DNA of 64,000 nt from Vitellaria paradoxa (lineage: Eukaryota > Streptophyta > Magnoliopsida > Ericales > Sapotaceae): the NCBI GenBank assembly GCA_019916065.1, contig CM034234.1:8344342-8408341 (forward strand). Direction: 5' to 3'. Within the stretch, counting starts at the first letter, position 1. The number at the start of each line of letters is the position of its first letter. Made by a program: the position numbers and the translations under genes. Positions 47,495 through 57,550 of the stretch are shown here, piece after piece. A model generated the notes under the pieces. It did not search any database. It was not told the DNA's origin and saw only the letters and a list, made by a program, of their open reading frames with translations.

Positions 47495-49645
47495 TTATGC
47501 CAAATGACTACGATCCCAAGGCTGTTTTCCTATAACATCCGTGTCGCGGACAATTTTCATCGTGGGAAGCACAACTGCAGCAACTGGATTTTTCTCCAGT
47601 CCCCCACCTTCGTCGATGATTAGTCTAAGGCCTTCAATGTGAAGCTTTCCATGGTGACCGCTAACCACAATGGTTGGATACTCTGTTAGCTCCTGCGAAA
47701 TAACAAAAAAAAAAATATCCAAATTAAATTATATTCCACATCATAAGGGACCCTTTCTATCAAGCAATTCAAGGCACAAATAAATAATAATAAATAAATA
47801 AATAAATTCACTTAAACAATGCAGAAATACAACTTAAGGCTTTACCAAATCAACTTGGTCGAACAAACATTTTACAGCTAAAGAAGGCTTTGGTAGAATA
47901 AAAAAAGAGCAGCTGAGAGAAGAAAACTGTCACCTGCGGGATATCCCATACATTTTTCCTTCCACTGAGAGCCTCCACTTTAGGCACCCTGGTGTCCCTG
48001 GTTTTCAAAAGATTCAGCTGCTCTTCAACCCCTTTCCCTTTCTCTAAACCAGCGTGCACAGCAATCAGTTTACAATGTTTGATTCCTTCCTCGGTTTCAA
48101 CACAGACATCATCCTAAAATAAATAAGCATCATCAAAAGACACCCTTAATATTTGTTTTACATAAGTAGCACCAAACTATGAGCAAGTTGCTTATTACCC
48201 ATATAATGTAATTCAGTTTTCCATTCCATAACTGTAGGCTTATCATTATTATTAAAGTTAAAGAAGAATAGCACTGATTCCGAGCCCAACCTCTTCATGG
48301 ATCCAAACTAGATCAGCAAGAAACTTCTTGTGCTCATCAGGGACTGCCTTCATCAAATCTACAAGCAAAAGTCAAGCATTAAATATAAATTGTCACAAAA
48401 ATCAAACAGAAGAATTTATTTGACATTGAAAGAGAGAGTTACATTAATGAAAAACAAGAACCCATTCAGACCTAAGTATAAGAAAATCAAACACAAGATG
48501 TCTTACAAAACGGAATCAAAATCATCAAATATAGAACAACTAAAATTAATCAGGAAATCCATTCAAAATGCATCATACAACTCAATTTAGCCTCTTCCCA
48601 ACTAATCGGGATTGGCTACAAGGATTTCACCCACCAACCCCCCCTTTCGAAGGTCATTTCCTCTTTGAAATCGCACGGAGCCATGGTTTTTTTTTTTTTT
48701 TCTTATTATTTCTACCAACAGAAGTTTTGTTCTACCAGCCATGATTTGGATGTCTTCGCTCCTCCTAATTGCCACATCTACCATATGACCAAACCACATT
48801 ACACAGTATTTCCTCAAATTTTCAATTAGTGCAACAACTACCATCGCACTAATCCCATCATACCTGGCCATAAATTTTAAATACAAGAACTCAGTTTCAT
48901 CAAACAAATAGTCAGACACTAACCAACAATGGATAACCCAGAAATGTTCAAATCAAAGGCGAGTATTAATCAATTGGATTGGGATACAAAAGAATAGTAC
49001 ATTTTTACATTTTCAACAGAAAATCTTTTAAATCTAGAATTAAGGAGATTTTGTTTCACTTTCAAACAAAACAGACCCATTTAACAATACACAATCCAAA
49101 CCACATCGATCAACAAACTTACCAGCAGAACCATGGGGAACACCGTACGATTCAAAGGTCGGACCAGCATCGTAAATGGAGCCCTTGTACTCAGTCCCCT
49201 TCACAGCATTGAATTTCACAGTAATTGAACCAGCCCACCGTCTCCCTTGCAAATGCATCTTCTCGTAGCCATCCCCTTTATACCAACCCTCTCTCTCCTC
49301 ACTCGCCGCGTACTCCTTCCACGTCTCCGAGAACTCCGACCCGTCCGGCGGCGGCTGGAGGGCTCCGACAAATGCCGCGAAGGCGAGGTCGTGGTTCCCG
49401 CAGAGGAAAACATGGGACTGCTGGGGGTACTTGGTTGGAAGATTGACCAAGAAATCGATCACCTCACGGGTGTCGGGGCCTCGGTCACAGTAATCGCCCA
49501 AGAAGATGACCAGGGCGGTCACGAAATCAGATGGGTCGATTAGGGTTTCAAGATTGGACCAGAGATTTCGAAGCTTGTTCATGTACCCATGGACATCACC
49601 GATGCAACAAACCACTCTCTCCTTTTTGGGTTTTCGATCTTCCAT
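47495..49645 (-). CDS. RLPH2: RLPH2-like protein phosphatase (calcineurin-like metallophosphoesterase)
   Basis: Four exons on the minus strand (49123-49645, 48291-48358, 47934-48113, 47495-47692) give a 969-nt CDS of 322 codons plus stop. All splice sites are GT-AG and in phase. Motifs are those of PPP-type phosphatases: GDVHG (residues 16-20), GDYCDRG (50-56), GNHD (83-86), later AVHAGLEKG and SGHHGKLHI with metal-binding His. The stretches [40 protein letters not shown] and [12 protein letters not shown] mark the plant Rhizobiales-like phosphatase 2 group, reported to act on phosphotyrosine-containing substrates. Arabidopsis RLPH2 is of similar length. Start choice: the Met lies just before the first beta-strand and the GDVHG motif, as in relatives. 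No frameshift or stop is seen, so the gene looks functional. Intron 1 carries an RTE fragment, and a MITE lies about 140 bp upstream of the start codon. Confidence 0.93.
48585..48919 (-). pseudogene. RTE-type LINE 3' fragment in intron 1 of the phosphatase gene
   Basis: The minus-strand frame [16 protein letters not shown] followed by [14 protein letters not shown] and VANPD resembles the C-terminal end of plant RTE ORFs (family pattern RWFGHV-RRP...VRR-E...GRGRPK-TW...V-DP). The coding end is followed by AATTGAGTTG. It is degenerate: many conserved residues are changed and frames shift. It lies in the same orientation as the host gene and between good splice sites, so it is presumably removed with the intron. 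The same LINE clade occurs at 61741-64000. Confidence 0.6.
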
Positions 49646-49782
49646 CTCTCTTGTTCTTATTTGCGTGTGTACATAAAGAATATATATGTGTGTATAGAGC
49701 TGAAGAGAATGAGAAACAGAGGAAGGCTTTGAATGAAATATATCTATTATGTCAATGCAGTGGGATCGGACATTAGAGACGT

Positions 49783-50100
49783 AGGCCCGTTTGAAGGCTC
49801 AAAAATTAGCAAAAATATTAAAAGTTATATTTTATAATTTTTGATATATTTGGTAAAAATAGTATCATAATTTTTTTTATTTTTTTAATTTACTACAGTA
49901 AAAAATATACTAAACATATAAAAAGTTACCACTTTTTTTATTTGTTACAGCAAAAAATTTACCAAACACTTAAAAGTTGTAAAAAAAAATGTTAAAAAAT
50001 ATATTTTGTTTCACTAAATACATAAAAAAATATAACTAAAAAAATAAAAAACTACCAAAAATTTCACATTTTTTCTTGTTTTTGAACCTCCAAACAGCCT
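49783..50100. mobile_element. MITE just upstream of the phosphatase gene
   Basis: The left end AGGCCCGTTTGAAGGCTCAA and right end TTTTTGAACCTCCAAACAGC are inverse complements with few mismatches. The interior is AT-rich with repeated AAAAGTTAC/AAAAATTTACCAAACA blocks. At about 140 bp from the start codon it lies in or next to the promoter. No clear target duplication. Confidence 0.7.
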
Positions 50101-50142
50101 CATATTGCAATCTAGTCCTTTGAGTTTTGTAATATGATTTTT

Positions 50143-50378
50143 TATGAAAATATCCCTCAAACTATCCCCTTTTTTTTATTTCATTAATAAACTATTAAAC
50201 ACACCTATTACATATTCGAACTATCCAATTCTATTTTATTTAGTCCAAACACTAATTTCATCCGTTAACTTTAACGAATTTAGGCCAAATAAAATAAAAT
50301 TAAATAATTCGATCATGTAATATGTGCGTTGAGTACGAAATAGAAAAAAAGATGAATAGCTTGAGAGATATTTTCATA
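50143..50378. mobile_element. Foldback (palindromic) MITE, copy A
   Basis: The ends TATGAAAATATCCCTC and GAGAGATATTTTCATA are inverse complements. The inner arms also pair (CAAAC..CCTATTACAT with ATGTAATATGTGCGTTG), so the whole ~236 bp could fold into a hairpin. It is homologous to 51044-51278. Confidence 0.65.
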
Positions 50379-53374
50379 GAAAGCTTTTTCTTTTATAATT
50401 ATTGTTTTAATTTAAATACTTTCCTCATTTTTTTCATCATAATTTTAATAATAATTTATTATTAAAATAACTTATTTTAATAGATTATAATTATGTTTTA
50501 ATAAAAATAATTACATATTAAAATAACTTATTTTAGTAAAATTACAATTAATGATAATTACATGTTAAAATAATTTATTTAATAAATTAATAGTACTATC
50601 AAAAGAATATTTTATTGTTGAAATAATTTATTTTATTAAATTAAAATTTTTTAATAAGTAATAATTACCTCTAAAAATTATTTTTTATTAAAATATTTTT
50701 ATTACATTGAATTAATTTTAATAAATAAAATAATAATTTATTATTAAATAATGTTATTTATTAATCTACTTTATTAAAATTAATTATTATTAAAAAATAA
50801 TATATAATGTTAAATTAACTAGTTTAAATATATTTTATTAAATTTAGTTAAATCTATAAAAATAATAATAAGATTAAATATTTTATTAAAATAAATTTAG
50901 TTATTGTAAACAAAATTATTCTGCCAAATATGTTTTTATTTTTATTTTGGAGAAAAAAAATAACAAACAAAATTTTGATTGAAGATAAACGAAAAAAATC
51001 ATAAATATTAAAAAAATAAGCCTTAAATTTAATAAGAATTTCTTACGAAAATATCCCTCTTTTTTCTATTTCATCCCCAAACGATCAAACGCAACTATTA
51101 CATCCTTATATTATTCAATTTTGTTTTGTTTGATTCAAATCCGTTAACATTAACGAATGGAGTTAATATTCGTACCAAATAGAACAGAATTAAATAGTTT
51201 GAGGATAAAATAGGTGTGTTTGATAGTTTGAGAATGATATAAAAAAAAAAGATAGATAGTTGGAAGGATATTTTCATAATTAACTCTTTGTAATAAGCTT
51301 AAAGTTTCCCTATTTTTGATTTTTTTTTTTTGGTTGTGCTGATATTTTAAGTATTAGAAGAATATGTTGTGTATGATTTTTTTCAAAGATTTTTGATATT
51401 TTCTTAACTCTAATTGTTTATTTCTATTTTTCATATAATTATTTGTTATATAAATATATTAATACTGTACTATTTTAGTGAAATTTATGTGAGCAAAAGT
51501 AAAATATAAATCTTTTATTCTTATTAAATGCAACAAAATTAATTTAATATTTAATTTATAATAATCTGGTAAAAATTATAACTATGTTAAAAGTATAATT
51601 TTAAAAGGGTGTTTTAAAAAATATCTTTTGAAGTAGCTTTAAAAAGTGCTTCTAAAAAGCACTATTTCAAAGAGTGAAATACATATTTTCCGAAAGAACA
51701 ATTTCAGTAAATAGTTTATTAGAAAAAAATCCTAAATAAGCATAATGAAAACGTAATCGCTAAATTTATAAATTAAGAATTAGCAAAAAATTAAGATACT
51801 ACCATTTCTATTAAAAAATGAAAAATACATGTCAAATAATATAAAAAAATTCACCTAAAAAAAGTTTATACCAAAAAAATATTAAGATTTTACTAGAAAA
51901 AGTTTAAATAAATAATTAACAACTAATTGAGACCCACATTGTTCTAATTTTATATTTTAAAATTAACTTTAAAATTATAAATTATAAGGTTTTATTATGA
52001 GTTATAAGAAACTCTTCTAGAAATTTTCAAAGACCCTAGGAGAAGAAAAAAAAAACAAAAAAAAATTAATCCAACTATTTTTCTTCTAACAATTTCGACA
52101 ATTAAATCATCAATTTCAAAAATCAAAAAAAAAATTAGGGCAAAAAAACAAATCCTATTCATTCTGTGTGTGTAGCTAATCACATTTACATATAACATTC
52201 TCTTTTTGTGTGTAAAAATTATAATTATGTTGAAATTACTTTTTAAAATGATGTTTTTAAAAAATATCTTTTGAAATGCATTTTTAAAAAATACTCTTTG
52301 AAAGAGTATTTTCTGAATTAACAATATATTTTTTAAATACTAAAAAATCTTTAATATTTAGTTAAAATTTGAATAAAATATCATCACAAGGAGAAAAAAT
52401 CCCCTATTTTTCTTCAATTTTATTGCCAACTTTAGGAATATCCACCTGCTCATTTCATGTATCTCAAGAGAGGCTTCGGGTTAGTTACCTTCAAAAAGAT
52501 GAAGTTATATAAAATATATAGCCCTACTTTTGCCCTTTCAATTTGACACATTTTAATTTTAACCATTTTAGTTTTATAATATTTTAGAATTACTCTATTT
52601 TTTCCATCTTTTCTCTTTCTCCAAGAACACTTATAAAATAATTGCGTAATTATTTTTAAAATAAAATAAAAATAATTGCTATTTTTAAAATAAATATATA
52701 ACTTTTTGAGGTTAATGTTAAAAAGTTCAAAATTAAAGGTAAATAAAACAATCATTTTTATTTTATTATTTTTTGTTAAAAACTTAAAATACATATTTAA
52801 AAGTTTAAAATTACCCTATAGAAGAAAAAACTCTTTGTCACTATAATTTTCTTTTGAACAAGAAATTAGGAAACTCAATGTACTTAATGAGAGGTTATTT
52901 TACTAGCTTTGAAAGTATAATTATAATTGAATATTAAATTAACATTGTCGTTAAAATAATTTTGACAAATTCGATCATAAGGTTCTTATATAAGTCTCAA
53001 TTGAAAATATATACATTCAATTGCATGATTGAAATAAATCTCATCATATATTTCAAATGTTGCATCTATGAAACTTTGAACAGTGATCAGATAATCAGGA
53101 AACCCATACCAGCAATTTGACGAACATAGTAGCTTAGAATTGCCACAAGAATACATATATAAGATTTGACCATTGATTAGGTATCAGCAAACACCAATTA
53201 GAAGAACTGAGCCAAATTATAGGACAATTTACAATATAATGTAAAAATAAAAATACCCAGTGTAATTTTAAAAACTATAAGGGTAATATATATTTTCATC
53301 AAACGGTAATGAATGTAATTTAACTAAATATAAAATCCTTTCATTAGCACCATCAAAGGTTTATTATACACTAA
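50379..53374. other. Very AT-rich non-coding stretch
   Basis: Apart from foldback copy B, the sequence is dominated by TTA/AAT-rich runs with no recognised gene. A diverged direct repeat around AAAATATCTTTTGAA is seen at about 51600-51690 and 52235-52330. Confidence 0.5.
51044..51278. mobile_element. Foldback (palindromic) MITE, copy B
   Basis: It has the same architecture as copy A: TTACGAAAATATCCCTC at the left and GGAAGGATATTTTCATAA at the right, with pairing arms around CCGTTAACATTAACG at the centre. The two copies are 0.67 kb apart and clearly related but diverged. Confidence 0.65.
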
Positions 53375-54076
53375 TGGCCTGATTAGATGTTGCAAAAGGT
53401 AGTCTTTTTAAATAATATCCCTGTATAAACTTTGATGTGATAGTTTTTGTGTGGTTTGGAAAGTAAAATTTTTCTCCTCTAAAAATCATCCGGCCTCCTT
53501 AATCTTGGAAGAAGGTGGATTATTTTTGGAGGGGGTTTGAGCTATCCAAAAATTATCTCCCCTTATCATAGAGTAAATTGGTCCATTTTGCCCATTCTCC
53601 TCTCCTTTTCCTTCTCACCTACCAAATGTATTTTATATATTAGAAATAAATTCTTATTTTTTTCTAATGTAAAAATATATTAAAAAATTATGTTAATAAA
53701 AATAAAAAAATATAATTTTTTTCCAAATAGGGAGTTGTGCGATTAAAAAATATATTATTAATAACATAATTTATTTATAATTAATTTGTCTAAAATTAAT
53801 TTGCACTTGTTGGTTTTCACATTATATAATTAACGTAAACATATAATTAATTTTGAGACTGCACAAGGGTAAAATAGTTATTTAATAGTTTTTTACATTA
53901 TACACCCATCCTTATATACCTATTTTAGAAAACCATCCAAACCAAGTACTATTTATCATCTCTTTTATAAATATCACATCAATGTGAACTCACCCTCTAT
54001 AAATAATACTCCTTTACTATCTTATACATCCTTCATAAATTATTCTTCAGAATTTTAGTTACATCCAATCGAGGGG
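53375..54076 (-). mobile_element. MITE-like element, copy 2 of the 873-1751 family
   Basis: It matches 873-1751 in inverse orientation, for instance CATTGATGTGATATTTATAA and TTTATAGAGGGTGAG on the minus strand. Its ends are TGGCCTGATTAGATG and CATCCAATCGAGGGG. TAA flanks both ends (53372-53374 and 54077-54079), compatible with a 3-bp target duplication. It is about 180 bp shorter than copy 1. Confidence 0.6.
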
Positions 54077-54489
54077 TAATATGTTTAAAAAAATAACCTT
54101 CAAACAGTAGTACGAAGGAGGAAATAATAGGAAAAATAAATATAAATAAAGCTTATGAGGACAAAGCATGTTATTTGAATTGATTAAAAACCTAATTTTA
54201 AAATAATAATTATATTTTAATTATTAAACATGAAATTAGAAAAAATTACACCTAAACTCTTTTAATATTTAATTAATTATACTTAGACCCCTCAACATTT
54301 AAAAGTACGAATACTTTTCTTATTTTGAAATGTTAGTAATCCTAATCCCCTTCCGGTCTAACTCCAAGGTAAATTTACTTCTAACTAAATTAACTAATCA
54401 AAAAAAAAAACTTCCTCTTTTATCTTTTTCTCTCCACAGTGTAAAAACAACCTTCTCCCTATCCTAATAAATAAATTATTTAAAAAAAA

Positions 54490-54813
54490 ATCTAACAACC
54501 AGAAGCCTGACTGGTTGCCGCTAGAGCTACCACCACCGGGCTGATTTCCGGCGGAGTTGATTCTGAGTTGGGAGTTGCTGATTCTGATTTGGAAGGTTGG
54601 GGATGTGGGTCACCTCTCTCTCTCTCTCTCTCTCAATACATACACTGAGTTTTTTTTCTTCACATCTCTAAATCTCAAAGCCCATTTGGGTCACATGATC
54701 CACAGTCCTCTGAAATGTAGAGAAAGATTTCGAAGATGAATTCCGGGGCCACGGATGGAGCCTCTGAAACGTCTTCTGCTGCTTTGAGTAGGCACTCCAA
54801 GAAACCCAAATAT
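54490..54813 (+). pseudogene. ALIS/CDC50-like exon 1 fragment with 5' UTR
   Basis: An ATG at 54736 opens MNSGATDGASETSSAALSRH then SKKPKY, which resembles the N-terminus of plant ALA-interacting subunits (CDC50 family, flippase beta subunits: Ser/Ala-rich start, then a 'NSKRPKYS' type motif). After Tyr the similarity ends in a (TA)n run at 54813, before the expected FTQQELPACKP stretch. Upstream is a (CT)n tract (54619-54635) typical of plant 5' UTRs. Only about 26 codons support the call, so identity is moderate. It is a truncated, presumably captured, piece. Confidence 0.45.
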
Positions 54814-54966
54814 ATATATGTATATATTATCTGCATAATTAACTGAATCTGTGAGTGTTCCTGTTGTTGTGGTGGAATTATGAAACATTTTTGGTTTAAA
54901 AATTGGCCTGATAGAGGTAGTAATGCTGAGAAATAGATTTAATCAGTGACCACCAAGCAAGTTCTA

Positions 54967-55530
54967 ATGGCAGATCACAGCTCTCTATCATCTCCTCACA
55001 AAATAAAAACAGACCCATTTCACCCTTCTTTCGTTCTTCGAGGTCTTTCAATGGGTTTCATCCGACTAAGACACCCTCTGAAACAATAAGTCCTACTTCA
55101 ACTCTGGACAACAAACCATTCTCTGCCCTTGGAAACCAACCGTTTGGTTTTCTCAACAGTTTCTGGGGAACCAAACACTGCCGGGAAAAATTAGACCCAA
55201 AAGGGATTGGTCTTGCTCTGGTTGACTCGCTCAGAGACGAAAGCATTGATAACAACTTCAATTCCTCTCAACCCAACAACCCAGTTTCGTTCAAATCAAA
55301 ACTGAAGATTCAAATTCCTCCATTTACACTCTCTACCTTTTCTCCCGCAGAAACACCCAAATCTCCAGCAGTTTTCAGAATCAAAACCCGAAATTCACAA
55401 TTTAGATCTGTGAATTCTGGGATTCAAACAAAGGACTCTCATCAGCCTTTTGCTGGGTGCCTTCTGCGAGTGAGATGGAGGTCTCTGAGGACTTCACACG
55501 TGATCTCTCGCGGGCCTAAGAACCATAATG
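54967..55530 (+). pseudogene. FLZ (FCS-like zinc finger, DUF581) gene fragment, frameshifted, lacking the zinc finger
   Basis: The start MADHSSLSSP is typical of FLZ proteins. After a frameshift near 55025 the frame reads SSRSFNGFHPTKTPSE, SPTSTLDNKPFSALGN, LDPKGIGLALVDSLRD, FKSKLKIQIPP and SPAETPKSPAVFRIKTRNSQ. These match the order of conserved N-terminal motifs in the family (SPTSILDSKPF, DSKGIGL-LVD, LKIQIPP, SPKSP--FGIKTRNSQ). Two further frame changes fall in the ASEMEVSEDFT stretch (about 55470-55500). The sequence stops before the C-terminal FLZ domain (two FCS-type Cys pairs), which normally binds SnRK1. It is adjacent to the unrelated ALIS-like fragment. Confidence 0.65.
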
Positions 55531-55807
55531 TATCCCGGCTCGGTTTGGGAAGTAAGAAAGCTAGTTTAGGTTTTTTTTTTTAACGACTAACTAATTAAAA
55601 AAAAAACTTACTTTTTTGTATCTGAGAAAGGAAAAAAAAAGGTAAATTTTTTTAGTGGGTGATTTTTTAGTTTTTGTTAATTTAATATTTTTATCCTTAA
55701 AAGTTTAAAAAAAATTAAAATGTAAGAGAATAAATTTATAGAAAATTGTATTTAAGTCATACTTTGTAATCTTTTAAACTTATTAGTCACTTCAAAAAAA
55801 AAGTATT

Positions 55808-56897
55808 GCTTTTAAGTCATATTTGTGTAAAAAATTTTGTGATTAAGTTACACTTTTGAGTGGGTCCCACGAGTTTATTTTAAATATAGTTTCTAATGTA
55901 CCAATAATACCCTTTATTTCTATAATTAAGTTACACAAGTTATTTTTGAGAATTACGTGAACATATGATTCACCAAGAATCACGCTTCTTCTTTTTTTTT
56001 TTTTTTCCTTCCTTATTTTCGGTTTCATTATTTACAGTTTTAGTCACGAAGATATGAAGAAGATAGAACTTATTTGGGCTATCTTTTTCATGGATTGATT
56101 TTGTCGATCAGCATTTTAAGCTATTTTCAAAACAATACCAGTACTATTTTCAAAACAGCACCATGAATTATAAGTAGATGACGAGTTTTAAGGACAAGAG
56201 AAATCAATGGGGCCGATCGGCGTTTTGAGCTATTTTCAAAACAGTACCGGTACTATTTCAAAAAATATGATGATGTTGGCTTGTATGGTTGGTTTGTGTT
56301 ATGTATCGATTGATATTTTTAATGACAGTATGAAAATAGTATCAGTACAAAACAACACCATGAATTATAAGCAGATGACGAGTTTTAAAGACAAGAGAAA
56401 TCCATAGGGCCGATCGGCGTTTTGAGCTATCTTTAAAACAATACCGGTACTGTTTCAAAAAATATGATGATGTTTCGTATGGTTGGTTTGTGTTATATAT
56501 CGATTAATATTTTTTATGGCAGTATGAAAACATTAACATGAATTATAAGCAAACGACGAGTTTTTAGGGTAAGAAAAATCCATGGGGTCGATCAGTATTT
56601 TGAGCTATTTTCAAAACATAACCGATACTGTTTCAAAATCAGAAAAAATAAATATACTTAGTAATGATGATCGATTTAGGTTTTTCCCAAATAGTTTTAA
56701 TTTTGTTCCAAAAATCGATTTTGCTTGCTTTGTAAAGAAGATGGAAAGTTGTGAAAGTTACGAGTGAGGTGTGCACTATTTCGAATAAAGTTGGCAATTT
56801 TGAAATATAGTTAAAAATACGTGATGTCCTTTTTTATCTTTTTGTTGCAAGTGTGACTTATTCACAAATAAATTTTTTTGGTATGACTAAAAGCCTT
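55808..56897. mobile_element. Nested TIR element with internal tandem repeats
   Basis: The left arm (55808-55856) GCTTTTAAGTCATA...AAGTTACACTT pairs in inverse orientation with the right arm (56849-56895), which reads GCTTTTAGTCATACC...AAGTCACACTT on the minus strand. The interior 56105-56640 contains repeats around TTTTGAGCTATTTTCAAAAC (starts near 56112, 56222, 56420 and 56598) with GACGAGTTTTAAGGACAAG and GGGCCGATCGGCG. No coding region recognised. Confidence 0.5.
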
Positions 56898-57550
56898 AAA
56901 AGTCTATAAATAGTAATTAGCCTCCAAAAACCCCATAAATTTAATAATTTTACAAATAAGTAAACAAACCAATGCTGGGTTGGCCCGCGATTGGTATATA
57001 TATAGACGTATATATTTGTATTCTAAATTGGGTAATTTTTTTTAAATAACATATAATTTTAAACACGTTATAAAATATTTTAATGAAGTTGCATAATTTC
57101 ATAAAATAATTATTATGTTATTTTGTATATTTTTTATTTGTGTTAATGTTAGTGAGTAGTCAGATTTTTATATGAATACTAAAATTTTATATTTTATCAA
57201 ATTTTAATATGACCCAATCTTAAAAATTCAAATTTATTTTAAAATATATATTAAACCACAAACTTACCTAATCGACGTGATATCTTTTTTATTTTAAATT
57301 ATTTGTTAATTTTAATATAAGTTTTTATTTTTTAATTCTTTACTCATTTTGTAAAATAAGCTTGAATTGGAAATACTATTAATCTTAATTGTATTGAATT
57401 AATTTTTGATCTATTTTATAAAAATAACTCAAAATAAAAATATTATTTTTATTAAATATATATTGTACTTTATAAAAAAATTAAAATATTGAGTACTAAT
57501 TAAGTTTTTAACTAATGATCAACATGACTAATTCAACTTTAGAATTGAAC

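Noticed and set aside
54490..55565. Helitron ends around the two captured gene fragments
   Set aside because: A CTAG occurs at 55561, but no convincing 3' hairpin precedes it and no matching 5' TC end is defined; the inverted repeats at 54.28 and 60.35 kb fit a TIR element better.
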